Shown: positions 1 through 12,600 of the stretch, piece by piece
How positions within the stretch are numbered: position 1 is the stretch's first letter
Layout of the letters: the number at the start of each line of letters is the position of its first letter
NCBI GenBank assembly: GCA_032622095.1
Contig: CP136067.1
Span: forward strand, 80,004,705-80,068,704
From: Siphonodentalium dalli
Lineage: Eukaryota; Mollusca; Scaphopoda; Gadilida; Siphonodentaliidae
Reading direction: 5' to 3'
Length of the DNA: 64,000 bases
Notes under the pieces: generated by a model
What the model was told of the DNA's origin: nothing
Databases searched by the model: none
The model's input: only the letters and a program-made list of their open reading frames with translations
Translations under genes and position numbers: made by a program

Positions 1-224
1 CCTTAACCCAAATGCAAGAGCATTTGTTTTGCGTCGACCCATTTCAGAGTAGGCCTCTTCCATAGTATGGTATCCCAACTTGATGCAGCCAATTCTGTTG
101 CTGGCGTCGATCCTGACATGCTTTTCTGCATCACATGGCGTCGGCAGGTTTGACGACGATGAGCAAGAATCGCGGGTCGACAGTGGGTCCCCAGGCACAC
201 TGTCGGACGGGGATTCTGACGTTC
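1..224 (-). CDS. Possible exon of an unrecognised minus-strand gene, running off the window
   Basis: On the minus strand, after a polypyrimidine tract and ACAGAG (225-235), a frame stays open to the window edge. It includes DASNRIGCIKLGYHTMEEAY followed by SEMGRRKTNALAFGLR. Its composition looks like real protein (Ser/Pro-rich start, then mixed). It can be joined in frame to the upstream exon candidate if the donor there is ACTG/GTACTT. A second frame here also ends almost at the edge, so the frame choice is uncertain. Function unknown. Confidence 0.35.
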
Positions 225-320
225 CTCTGTAAAAAAGACGAGGACACAGGTTGATCTCTTGTATACACTTCTTCCAAAAGCTATATTGCTTAATTTATTT
301 TTAAATTTTGCAATAAAGTA

Positions 321-448
321 CCAGTATTTACCTCAGTCAGGAAAGCTCCAGCACTGTAGCCTTTGGAGGATGTTCTGGGTGGGGAAGACTTGTTGTTGAG
401 TGCCTCCAAGAGCTGCACCAGCCATCCAGCCTTCTGACTCTTCCCCAT
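321..448 (-). CDS. Possible 5' exon of the same minus-strand gene
   Basis: Minus-strand ATG at 448 opens MGKSQKAGWLVQLLEALNNK and continues SSPPRTSSKGYSAGAFLTE. Donor choices are GAG/GTAAAT (phase 0) or, ten bases on, ACTG/GTACTT (phase 1). The latter fits the open frame of the next candidate exon. The frame is also open upstream of the ATG to the border of the transposon at 526. No domain recognised. Confidence 0.35.
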
Positions 449-525
449 GGTACAGTGGCCCACATCTCCACAAGATGGGGTCCAGTCGATCCTCTGGAAT
501 CGTACACCTTCGGGATACCTCCAGG

Positions 526-1557
526 TAGGGTCCTGCGAATTGGAGATTTTGATCGAATTGAAGAATTTGAATCGAATCGAATGTCGAATCGAATTATACA
601 TGTGTGTTGCATTCTCAATTAGGCATGTTTTGCCAACGATTAGATGATGTTTGAAACGTTCTATGAACTTCCATGAAGTTCCATCATAACTTATGTGGTG
701 ATCAACCGTCGATCTCGATACTATTAACTTCAGTTGATTATTGTCGAGAAGAAAACAAAAAACAGATCAAAACGTCCATGTGGACGTCACGACGAATAAT
801 ATATAACTGGCCTATCGGAACTAAAATCACGCAAAGTTTGTACAGTTTGCATGTACATGCAAAATTGCAAATGGGCATTCGGAAACATCCGTTGTTGTAA
901 ACTTGAAGATGCAACAACAGTCGCAGGGTAGCCTGTTTATGTAGTACTGGGTGCTTCTGGAACTGATGATTCCATAGATGGGTCGTTGTCCCAGATGCTT
1001 GCGATTTATACACCATGTTGTATTCGTCACACGTGTAAGTTCTTGCACTGCCTGAGAAGCTTATCATGTTTAAAATAAACATGAATAACGGACGACTTAT
1101 TGTCAAGTGCCAAAGGAACGCTCCGAAACTGACAGTCAACTTTAAAAGAAAACTCCACCAACATGCACTTTTCAACCCCTGAAACACGTGAAGTTTACAT
1201 CATCAACGATGTCACATACAAATAACGCGGAACCTGAGATAGACAGTCGGCGGATAATGCTAGCAGTTGCTCAGTCTCATAGTTATTATAATTTAAGTGT
1301 GTCGTCGGTCCAACGGCGAATTCAGAGCTTTTGGCAACCAAGTTCAAAGCTAGAATTCAGACATATTTAGTGGTCCTAATCTGGTGGCTAATTACTGGCC
1401 ATAAATATATTTAATAGCATGCGTACATTCGTGATGTACAATAAGAAATTCATAATTTTAGGGAACTAAATGGCACAGAAACAGCTAAGATCAACTCGAA
1501 TTCGAATCGAATTTGACTTTCGAATCGAATCGAATATCGAATATTCGCAGGACCCTA
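526..1557. mobile_element. hAT-like non-autonomous element, 1.03 kb
   Basis: Terminal inverted repeats TAGGGTCCTGCGAAT at 526 and ATTCGCAGGACCCTA ending at 1557. Subterminal (T)CGAAT-rich arms at both ends. Flanked by CCTCCAGG (518-525) and CCTCTAGG (1558-1565), an 8-bp target duplication with one mismatch, as for hAT elements. No transposase frame is visible. Confidence 0.8.
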
Positions 1558-1565
1558 CCTCTAGG

Positions 1566-2315
1566 CCACTCCTCCAACTTTGATCATTCTGCTAAATTTG
1601 ATCATTTTGAAATGTACCCGGAACTTGTCATGTGCGCCATCATAGATCACTGATGCTTATATGCCTGTTCATCAAGTCATCAGTGGTGTTCTCTAATCTC
1701 TATATATACTGGTATGTAATGATACCTTGGATCATGATGGCGTTCCCTGCTCTATACATTATACGAGGCTGGAGTAGGGATTTGTGGCATGATACATCAT
1801 ACATCGCTATGATATCTGCAGCATATCATTTTTATATCATTTTTATCATTGGCATGATTAGATAGCATTTTATAACATCATATAAAATTCCTAGCTATTA
1901 TCCACATTTCAGTAGCAAATTGCGATGCGATACCAGTTAATTTGCTCCCTGGTGTATCATAAGCATCCAGATATCTTATGACATATACACAATGGCTACA
2001 TGTGATGTCAGTTCAAAATGTGAACTGTCGAGAGAGCGAAGAAGATGACAAAGAGAACAGGATGAAGCGACGGAAGAAGTGAAGGGAAAGAAGTCTCTTC
2101 AAAAAAACCTGGGATGTTTCTTCCAAAAACAAGGGGGGGAGGTCCACGTTTAAGCAATGTCGGAATCTGAATTGTGAGCTCTTTCACATAACACAATCAT
2201 ATCCGATTCATGACTAAATCACATTTACATGAAATCTGTTTCGGAAGAGTGCATTCCCATCGAAATTGGATATTAATTAACTTTATTGCTCGTGCCTCCT
2301 CCTGGGCTTGCATTC
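1566..2315. other. Non-coding AT-rich spacer
   Basis: No exon with family resemblance. An open frame at 1632-1865 is hydrophobic but does not match TRPM S1-S2. Confidence 0.5.
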
Positions 2316-2681
2316 TAATCCATATAGTTCAGTTGAAGGGCTTTCCTTGGCGGAAATTTTTTATTTTTAAAATTATAATTAATTTTTCCTTAAGGGAAGC
2401 CCGAAACAGAACTATCATAGATCCCTCCCATGGTGGTGCCATTCCCAACCCCGCGACTCGCAAATCTCATGATTAAGTCGGAAATAAAAACTGACTCGAT
2501 AATTAGAATGCGGGATTTACTTGGGCATATTCATGCGTGACTAATCGGAGCACGGGTGTGAACAACGGAGTCGGACTGCAATAAAAGTTTAACCCTCCTG
2601 ATTGACACAAGGCCGGAGATGTAATCCATATAGTTCAGTTTCGGGTTCCCTTAAGGAAAAATTAATACATAATTTTAAAAA
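2316..2681. repeat. Inverted-repeat element with AT-rich arms
   Basis: Left arm about 2364-2406 and right arm 2638-2681 are near reverse complements, sharing CCTTAAGGGAA and ATTAATTTTTCC. A direct repeat TAATCCATATAGTTCAGTT occurs at about 2316 and 2622. Probably a small decayed DNA transposon. Confidence 0.55.
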
Positions 2682-2689
2682 TTATATTT

Positions 2690-3328
2690 TTGGTATAGTA
2701 TGAAGGTTTGACGGTTGGCGGGCGGGTGTCCATTTACAAACCTATATAACTTAGCCGATTATTGATGGTTTCCGACAATTTTTGGTATGTGAGTTAATTG
2801 TCATGTACGACATATACACAGAAATTGGATCTGCCCTGACTTTCTAACCAGAGTTATGCCACTTGTTTCTATTTATAGACATTTTATGTCCGTTAGCGGC
2901 ATAACTTAAATTGAACAAACCAATTTCATTCATATTTGGTATATGGATGTTCAAGTTGAAATCTGTGAGTATATTGGTCTGGTGAAAATAATAACTCACT
3001 AATGCATTTGTGAGCATATTCTTCTGGTGCTAAAGATAACTCATCATCACATACTAACTCAATAATAAATATGTGAGCATAGAAGTCTAGTGCTTATAAT
3101 AACTCACTAATATGTATGTGACTATAGTCTTCTACAGCTGTATTTACTAATACTTAGGCGTATGTTGCCTATACTAAGTTCTTACGGTACTCACTATAAT
3201 ACGGAAAAGTCCATTTTACAACTCTCTTAACCGATACACATTTTATTCTCCAAAAATTTGGCCATAAATTTTTGTATTCACTGTTTAGATTTACAAATGA
3301 TTCATTTAGTTATTGTTGTCCATGTGTT
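2690..3328. repeat. Dispersed repeat-like sequence without coding potential
   Basis: Contains 'acttagccgattattgatgg' and 'accagagttatgcc' type phrases, and two or three diverged copies of a block around 'aactcactaat...tgtgagcata' (2960-3130). No exon seen. Confidence 0.35.
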
Positions 3329-3728
3329 TTAACCCTTTACCCAACAGAAGGGCCCTGTGCCAATGCATTCTCGTATATATGCGAGTCGACCATAGGTCGC
3401 CTCGCATATATAAGAGAATGCATTGGCTTAACACATTAAAAATTATAAAATTGTTAAAGAATGTAAGAAAAAATGGTAAAAAGTGTTAAAAAAAATTTTT
3501 TTTTAGGCCAATGCATTCTCTTATATATGCGAGGCGACCTATGGTCGACTCGCATATATAAGAGAATGCATTGGCACAGGGCATAACTGTAACTATCACA
3601 ATGTGGTCAAGGAGCCGGTTCCAATGATATCCATATTTGTATGGTTCTATTGAGACAGACCGAAGATATTTTAGGCTGTTGAAGCTTTATTTGGCCGGTT
3701 TTGGCCGGTTTGTTGGGTAAAGGGTTAA
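3329..3728 (+). mobile_element. piggyBac-type MITE, family A copy 1
   Basis: 400 bp bounded by TTAACCCTTTACCCAACA and its reverse complement, with TTAA at both edges as in piggyBac target sites. Inside are two long hairpins built on CATTCTCTTATATATGCGAG, separated by a short AT-rich spacer. No ORF. Confidence 0.85.
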
Positions 3729-4352
3729 ATTAAATTTGTTATATTGATTACTCTCATGAAAATACAGTTCAATTTTTAATCTGGATTCACATCAATGAAT
3801 TTTGTCAGAGATAGGTCTACCTTTATATGCCCATTAAAAAGTGTATAATGCAGACCGTCCTTCAACATTTTTTGTTTCTGGATGATAACTTTAGTGTTAA
3901 TTTTTGTGGGGTCAGTCAGACATAGTTTGCCTGAGTTATAGCCCTTGTTGGACTTATAATACAGAAGGTTGATTTTAGATTCGGTCCATGCTGAATAACT
4001 TCAGATAACACTTTTTTATGTCAATCATTGTGAGCAAACAACGGGTGTATTAAGCCACACTCTGGCAGTGCCCTTGCTGATTTATAATCAGGTTCAGCAC
4101 AGGCTCAAAATCTTCCTTTGCCAAGTCTGAACCGTTTTGGCATTTGGCAAGCGGAAGCAGGGCATGTAGGGGTATCAGCCATCCGTGCTTTCGACTGGCA
4201 CCTGTACAATTGCATACTTTACAAACAGAAAATACAGAAAATTGCCCTTCTGAAGTTTGTGCCTGTCTCCCGTCAATGCTTTGTAATATATTGTTGTTTG
4301 GTATTGTTTCATGGTTTCTTTATTTGCTTTATTATTGTCATAATATGTCATG

Positions 4353-4690
4353 CAATCCTGCAAATAGCGTGTCTGTCATTTGCAGAATGAGGTCCCCAGA
4401 GGGTGAATTTAGTGATGCTATCTCACACAGTGGGAAATTTCTGTATCCCATACTAATAATTTGCAGATGATAAAATGCATAATCGAGGTGACTAATGGGT
4501 GAACATCACCAACTTTAACTGGCGAAATTCAATCAGATCCTAGGTTTCCCATAGCAGTTGAGGCCTAAGCAGAATGGGGTTCCCAGAGGGTGAATTTGGT
4601 GATGTTAGCCCCCCGTGCGGAATAGCATCACTAAATTCACCTTCTGGGGACCTCATTCTGCAAATGACAGGCACACTATTTGCAGCCTTG
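4353..4690. mobile_element. hAT-type MITE, family D copy 1
   Basis: Flanked by an exact 8-bp duplication ATGTCATG (4345-4352 and 4691-4698). Arms carry GAATGAGGTCCCCAGAGG and GTGAATTTAGTGATGCTA in inverted orientation. Two hairpin blocks, no coding capacity. Confidence 0.85.
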
Positions 4691-5051
4691 ATGTCATGCT
4701 GCATTTGACTTAAAATAATTTTGTTGCTCATTTTAAAGTTGTAATTGTGATATGATTTACAGTTTGTTTCTGATGCTGATGTAAGTATTAGTTTCTGAAA
4801 TCTTGCAACATCATGGAAAGGTGTGACCAGATGGAGAGTGCCATCTGTTTGATTCCTTCACCAACATTTATGCTAGTCATACTCACTTATGTTTTCAGCC
4901 ATAGATATAGAGCACAGCAACTCTGTTTGCAGCGTGTGGTTATGATGTGTATAGCTAACTCACAACACTCCTTAATTTCCCTGAATATATTATTAGCAGT
5001 CTATTTCAATTCAATTTGTTCATAATAGTAAAATGCATAGCCATACATATA

Positions 5052-5182
5052 GAATATGTAGCTAGTGTCGTCACTTAAACTGTTTATGTCCTTGAGGGAG
5101 CATATAAGCCTCCTCCAATAAATGCCAAAATCCCCCGAGAGAACATAAACAGTTTAATCGACAACATTAGCTACATATTTTA
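5052..5182. repeat. Small foldback element
   Basis: Arms ATATGTAGCTA...AAACTGTTTATGT and ACATAAACAGTTT...TAGCTACATAT pair across a short centre. About 130 bp. Confidence 0.6.
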
Positions 5183-5811
5183 TATTTATCCATCACACAA
5201 AACTTGCGTTCTGTGAAGTAAATCTGTCAGTTTCCTCAGTTTTACATTAATTACTTCGGTGAAGCCCTTATATTTATCAGGTCAAGCAACTAATTAGCAT
5301 TTATGCAGCTTGGAGCAAAAAAGTTTGTTGGTTTTTTTTTATAGTTATTCTAAGCTGGCTTTGTACTAATAGTTTATAGATGTTTTAGAGAAAAAACACA
5401 TATCCGTTTACAAATTTTGTATTTAAAATGGATGATAAGAACGTCCCAAAATCACAGTGACGTTGTTTAGGTCGGTTGATGTCTCTAGTTACCTGCGCAA
5501 TTTGCATATGCAATTACGTCATGAAAGTAGTACTAACCTAATAAAGCTACGTTGACCTAATAAAGCCAAATTGACGTAATATACGTAACGTTTATATGTT
5601 GTCAATAGAGGTAGTGCGGTGGATAAATCACACTAACCCTGGTCTGGACATAAAAACAAAATATATTTTATGTTACTTTAATTTCATATATCTTTATTTT
5701 ACATTTTAACTGTATTCTAATATTATCATATGCACTTTGTTAATAAACCTATCTATATCACTTCTGTCACATTACATTGATTATTATATGTAGTTCATAT
5801 ACTTCATATAC

Positions 5812-6040
5812 TTTTAAAGGGGTACTCTACACTAAATCCTGCCATTTATGGGACCATCTCCTTTTATATTCAACAGAATATATGCAACAAATGAATGAAT
5901 TTGAGCCATGGATTAGTGCAAAATACACTCATTTTGTCTATGAGCGATGCAAATAAACATGGTAATTATAATGAAAATGAATTTATGACTCCAGCCATTT
6001 ATTTATATTGTCGGATTTAGTGTCCAGTACCCCTTTAAAA
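5812..6040. mobile_element. MITE with TTTTAAAGGGGTAC termini
   Basis: About 229 bp. TTTTAAAGGGGTACTCTACA at the left, and the reverse complement of TTTTAAAGGGGTACTGGACA at the right, each followed by CTAAATCC. Ends 308 bp before the first channel exon. Confidence 0.7.
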
Positions 6041-6348
6041 TGTTTATAATTGTCTGAAAAATTCAACAAATTTTAACTTTCTGCACATTTATGTTACAAA
6101 CAATAATTGTTTTTACAATATCAGGAAAAAACGAATATAGTATATAACACAAAATAGAGCTTTAGAATAGCACCCTTTTTTCTTTGTGATGTGATAAAGT
6201 CTGTGAGTTCAATGAGTCAAATCTTTCTTGGACATATACAATAATTATTTATTGGGCTATTACCAGAACCTGACAAAAGCAAGACGTTACTAGAATTGAA
6301 CTGAAGATTATGCATCACTTTATAATTCAAATTATTCATTCATTACAG

Positions 6349-6603
6349 GCCTTTGAAGCTAACACAGTATCATTCAAGGGGAAACTACGTGCATATTTCG
6401 ACAACAAGTGGAATGTTATTGATGTCTTCATACTTCTGATGTTCTTCACCGGCATGGTGTTACGATTTATTGATGACTATAATTATTTCATCGCTGGACG
6501 ATATGTTCTTGCCATAAACATTATAGCTTTCTTTTTGCGAATGCTCCACATTTTCTCAGTTCACAAGGAACTTGGACCGAAGCTAGTAATGATTTATAGA
6601 ATG
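6349..6603 (+). CDS. TRPM2-like: TRPM exon 1 of window: S3, S4, S4-S5 linker
   Basis: 85 codons, phase 0 at both ends, acceptor TTACAG and donor GTAAGA. S3 contains WNVID, so the Asn-x-x-Asp pair that contributes to the TRPM2/TRPM4-type Ca2+ site is kept. S4 ends LRMLHIF and is followed by the family-typical linker HKELGPK. The Met codon at 6310 lies in intron sequence and is not the start: the exon begins at Ala (6349) because AG precedes it and the alignment to TRPM proteins starts there. Confidence 0.95.
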
Positions 6604-9600
6604 GTAAGAAATTATTTCATCATACATATATTTCTTGTTTTTATTATATCTGAAAAGTTTGAAGATAAATTCTATAATGTGCGTAGAGCATTATAATAAA
6701 TTTGTCTTCAAATTCATATTTCACAAATTTATTTCCATAATATTGAAAAATTCATTGTGATAAACATAATTTTGATTGGTCGGTCAATTGAGACCAGCAA
6801 TGTTAGCATTCTTCCAAACACATGTGGGACTTCATGTTGTCCACACACACACCTGTGCTTTCTGGAAGAGTGACCGACACTAATTAAAGTTATCGAGAAA
6901 TAACCTTATTATGGCTAGATTAGGCTAATTAAGTGACAACCAATTGTGCTCTGCAATTCTGGGTTTGATCCGATGTTCTTTTATGGAGTTATTTCCCTTT
7001 TTTCAACTTTTTGTTTACTTAGAAAATTTCTCACTTTTTCGGTTTCCGGATGATATCTCAAGTTTGGATCCTTTAATTGCAAATACCATTTTTATGTGGA
7101 TCAGTCATATCAAGATACAAGTTGAGTTCGAATTTGATGATGATTTTTCCTAGAGTTATGGACTTTTTTCGACTTAGAAAATTCAATTTTACTTCTTTTT
7201 TCTTTGGTTTCCAGATGGTAACTCAAGTTTGGATTGTTTAATTGGAAATTCTGTTTTTTTTGTGGGTCGTTCATATCAAAAGTCAGGTCAAGTTAGAATT
7301 TGAGTTTGATCCAATGATTTTTCCCAGAGTTATGGGCCTTTCGACTTTGAAAAACATTTTTTATAATTTTCTGTATGAAGGTACCTTCATGGTGTAATCA
7401 ACTCCTCCTACAGTTTCGATTGTAGATATTTGAAACTTCAGAGTATTGTTACCCACATATTGGAGATGTGCAACATGTATATAGATGACGGCAAAATTAT
7501 TTCTTTTCGGAATTATTAACCCTTTTGACTTAGAACATTTCAACATTTTTTAACGACTTGCCACGTTTTCGGGGGACACTGTGGTCGGCTGACCTTTTAT
7601 TTCATGATAGTAACTTTCTTTCAAACACGAACTCAAGCGATTTGATAATCCAAGTTATATATTACATAATGACAACGGGGGGATGGGTAGGGACAAAAAT
7701 AAAAAGGGGGGTACATGGTGTACATAGCATTTTGGGGATATGCTCATAAAAAGCAATAAAATATAAATTTAAATCCAAGTACAATTTAATATAGGTTCAA
7801 GTGAATGTGTAAAGATGTGGCTGAACAATCAGTGGACCTCATATGATTACGTTTAAAATATGTCAGGGAGGCTATTCCACAATGCTCTGGCTCTGTTTGA
7901 GATCGTGCTTTTTAAAAATTTTGGTCCATTAATTCACTTCAGTTGACTCACATATGCAGTCTTGACATTGTTAGAACTCTATTTAGCTGATGTAATTTCA
8001 AACTTTAACATAACTAGAACAACATTGATGAGGACACTAGGTTACAATAAAGCTTATAAGCCTGTATTTTACTACATATTAACATTTATAATGAAAGGAT
8101 GCTATACAGCGAATGTTATAACTTGTTGGAATTGTCATCTTTTATAGGGGACAAGTCCTTGAATCTGACCGATATAGTTCTTGAATAGATTCAATAGTCC
8201 TTGAATCAAATTGTGAAAATCCTGTACGAACCCTGGACTGAGTATTCTGATCCGCTGTCATTGAATTATAGTTACGATGTTTAGATTGGAGTACATGAAC
8301 TCTCACACTTCAAGCATCGACTATACTGGTGGGAAATTATCATCCAGTACTTAGATGGCTTTGTTATACCCCAATTTTTTGAAGAAAATACTGGATTTAC
8401 TTTGTCTGTCTGTTTGTCTGTCCGGGTAATCTCAGCCACGTGTTATCGGATCCAAATGAAATTTGGTATGAAGGATCGCCATCATGAGGCTTTCAAAAGG
8501 GAGGCCAATGACATTCACGTTTTCTATTCTTCTGTTTGTTGAACTTAATTTTTAACATCTTTGCTGCTAAGCGACATTATTTTATGACGTGTGCTGGGCT
8601 GATTAACATCTTCGCTGCTAAATGACATTATTTTATGACGTTGTGTGCTGGGCTGATTAATATCTTCGCTGATGAGTGACATTATTTTATGACGTTGTGT
8701 GCTGGGCTGGTTAACATCTTCGCTGCTAAATGACATTATTTTATGACGTTGTGTGCTTGGCTGATTAACATCTTCGCTGCTAAATAACATTATTTTATGA
8801 CGTTGTGTGCTGGGCTGTTGACGATTTGCCATTTTCGAGTGGGGAAAATATAAAGTGAATATCACAAGAACCATCAAACTGTCTCAGTTTAAAGGCTATT
8901 ATCGTTCACAATCATGGAACATTATACACTGTTTGAATCTTCGAGATACAGTTATTCCGTTGCACCAATCTCTGAGTTCCAGTTATGAATAATGGCCTAC
9001 TGCTAGTGTGATGAAGCAGGTACAATGAATCAGAATCCTTCTGCACTTGTATTATCTGATTGTCTTTCCGATTGCTACTTATTTTTGCTGAACATCCCTC
9101 CAGATGAATAATAGACCATTCCATTGTATACTATTATAACTGATGGGACAATCCATTTAGTGATGAAAGGGTTCATATAACTGATGTGCTCTTATTTGTT
9201 TTTTTTCAGTTCGAGGACCTGTTCTACTTCATGTTAATATTATTTGTGTTCGTGGCAGCATATGCTGTGGCCTCAGAGGCCATAGTTAACGATTATGTTG
9301 AACTCACATGGGAGTACTTATTTGTAGACTTGATAAAGAAGGCATACTTCCATGTCTATGGTGAATTGTTTCTTGATGGGAAACATTATAACGGTGAGTA
9401 TTAGTATCTTCTTTATGGTTGTTGGAAATGTAAATTAGAGTGGTTGTGTATATCCGTTATTAGTTAATTGGTGGAAATGCAAATTCATATTTTAATGAGT
9501 GATTTTATAATTGGTCAACAAGGAAATTTTTTTCAAGAAGTTAATCCCGGAGCTTTTGGGGTCAGTTATAAAGCACATCATGTTTCATCCAGAAGTATAA

Positions 9601-12600
9601 TATATCAAGTTCAGTTCAATCAGTCAAAGCTCTGGGCAAAGTAACTTAGTGAGTACATGGACTTAACCCTTTACCCAACAAACCGGCCAGAACCGGCCAA
9701 ATAAAGCTTCAACAGCCTAAAATATCTTCGGTCTGTCTCAATAGAACCATACAAATATGGATATCATTGGAACCGGCTCCTTGACCACATTGTGATAGTT
9801 ACAGTTAGCCCTGTGCCAATGCATTCTCTTATATATGCGAGTCGACCATAGGTCGCCTCGCATATATAAGAGAATGCATTGGCCTAAAAAAAATCTTTTT
9901 TTAACACTTTTTACCATTTTTTCTTACATTCTTTAACAATTTTATAATTTTTAATGTGTTAAGCCAATGCATTCTCTTATATATGCGAGGCGACCTATGG
10001 TCGACTCGCATATATAAGAGCATGCATTGGCACAGGGCCCTTCTGTTGGGTAAAGGGTTAAATACAAAATTGTCTGCTAGTAGAAAATTAGAATTGTTTT
10101 CAGTATCCATTCAACATGTCATTTGAAAACAAAAATGAATAAGGTGCCATGTCAAAACTAAAACGGTAATACCACAAGTAATACCAGATGTAGAGGTATT
10201 ACTGGTGGTATTACCGATGGGAAAATTACTGGTGGGATTACCTGTAGATTCAAGAAGAATTACTGATAAAATTACTGATGGAATTACCAATAGAAGGCTA
10301 TAAATTACCGATGGAATTACCGTTAAACAGGATCAAATTACCAATGGTCATATAGCAAATTACCGGTGAAATATTACTGATGTTTACTGGTGAAAATTAC
10401 AGATAAACGGGATAGAAATTACTAATAAAATTTACCTGTAAAATTACTGATGATCAGGTAGCAAATTACCAGTTAAATATTAACGATGGAATTTCCGGTG
10501 AAATATTAAAGATGGAATAACCGGTGAAATATTGTTTTATGGTACCCACATCAGAATGAGCAATGGGGGATGCCACAGTGTTCTGGGCCTGCAAACAAGG
10601 TACCATGTCTTCCTCACTGGAAACTTGTTTTCTGATAATGATGAATAGACAGTCTGTCATCAGAGCAGTTTTAGCCCGTCCAAAATTAAAATATAATATA
10701 TTTAGTTGGGCCACAGGTAAATTGAGTACAGATAAATTGAGTACACGCATCGGTCACTAAAACCTTTTCCCAGTTTTGGCATCCCTCAATATATTTATTA
10801 ATTGTTCTGAGATAGTTCAGCATTTGTAAAAACAAATATGCAATCATGCATGTACTTTATTTCAATGGATCTTTTTGTTAATGACCTCCAGGCTGACGCC
10901 TAATCACACAGCTGTTAAAAAACACAAAGCATGCGAACGGAATGTGTCCATTTCTTTTGCGGGTAAAACTTTAAGACAGGTCCATTTTGTCCTTTCGGTT
11001 TCACATATATTCGGTGCATGTAATTCTGGTGCATTTTTATTTATTTTAAACTAAGTTTTTGCTTCTTTAATTTGTAATAAATAGTGGAATGTGCCCATTT
11101 CTTTTCGGGGGGGGGGGGGGGGATGTGGGATAAACCGTAAGAGTAAGACGGTTTATTTTGTAGTTTATTCCATTTTGTACTTTTGGTTTTGTGTATCCTG
11201 TTGTGCGTGCATGCAGTTGGAAATATCAAGGTTCCCCCCTAAAAACTGGTGGTTTATAACACCAGGCAAATTCACACCCCCGATTAGTCAGGATTAGTTA
11301 GCAGTTTTTTTACTGGCCACAGGGAGGGACCAGGACACAGTGCCGACCATGGTTTGCCCTGGTATGAGAAGATTTTGAAATCTGAATATGAAAATTCCAA
11401 AATTGTAGCATCTAGGCTGGTATCAAGCTTTGGCCTAAAAATAAGAGGTTTGTTTCCCCTAAGTTGCCTAACCCGACCGACCCTCTCTCATACCCCACGG
11501 CATTTTTTTTTTATCAAAATTAACAATAATTAACTAAAATGCAGCAGTGACGGCTGGGTTAACAACGTTAAAGACTATTTTTTAAATCAAAGAGATAATG
11601 TTGTCAAAATAATCATTGATATTAAATGCGACGCTCATCGTGCATTTGAAGTGTAGACATCAGTAGGTTACCAGTTGTCATCTGTCATCATTCTGCATAT
11701 ACATATACTGATAGAATTTTTAGGGAAAGTTTATTATCACCTTCAGTGTCAATATGGAATACGGGAGGTCAAATTTTGGTTTGAGACAACAAAAGTTTAA
11801 ACTTGGTCTTCATTGTAAAGGAATTGTTCTGAATCTTAAATAAAATTGAACTGTACTTTCAATAACCCAAATGACGTCAGACGCAATGATACAATACTGT
11901 AGCGCAAGGGCCAGTTTTGTTCTCTTTTGATTCATAAAAATATTATTCACTGCGCTTCAGCATTGTGAAATACTCAAGTAAATTGGTCACATCACGATGT
12001 AAAAATTGAAGAAATGACCTTGTAATACATTAGTTATGTTTATTTGAACACCCGAGTTCAAGAGACACAAGCAGCTATTTAATAAAAGTCTTAAGCCTGT
12101 ATTCGGTCATTTTGTGGTCAATTTTTTAAAACTTGGCATATATTATCAACCGACATGGGACCTGCGCATCTGCGATTTTGAGTTCGGTATTAACGTCCCT
12201 TTTAGTTTTGACATGACACCTACAAAGTGAGTGACCTAGGGACACGTAGTGTTTGCACAAGCAAAATTGAGGATATAAGTATTATCTCTCTGGAAAGAAT
12301 TAAAAATGAGTTATTCATGTTAACTCTTTCAGTGCCAGGACATGTTAAAAATAAGATCCCCAACCCTGGCATTGTAACTATGCTATATTGAGGCAGATCT
12401 GTTAACCATCAATATGTAAAGTGTTATATTTGATCATATTCCAGCAAAGAAGTCAAAACAAAAGTTTAATAAAATTAATGAGAGTATTCAAAATACTGTT
12501 TCTAGACTATAATGCGATAAAACAAATGTACTTTTTTTTCAATGTTAGTAAGATAGAATATAATATGCCATATTAAGAACTTTAAATATAAATTTCAGCA

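Noticed and set aside
1632-1865. Hydrophobic open frame as missing TRPM S1-S2
   Set aside because: No TRPM S1-S2 motifs, no acceptor/donor pair of the required phase 0 end.
8545-8877. Minus-strand frame with five 18-residue repeats
   Set aside because: It is the translation of a 54-bp DNA tandem repeat derived from a MITE end; no start context or conserved domain.
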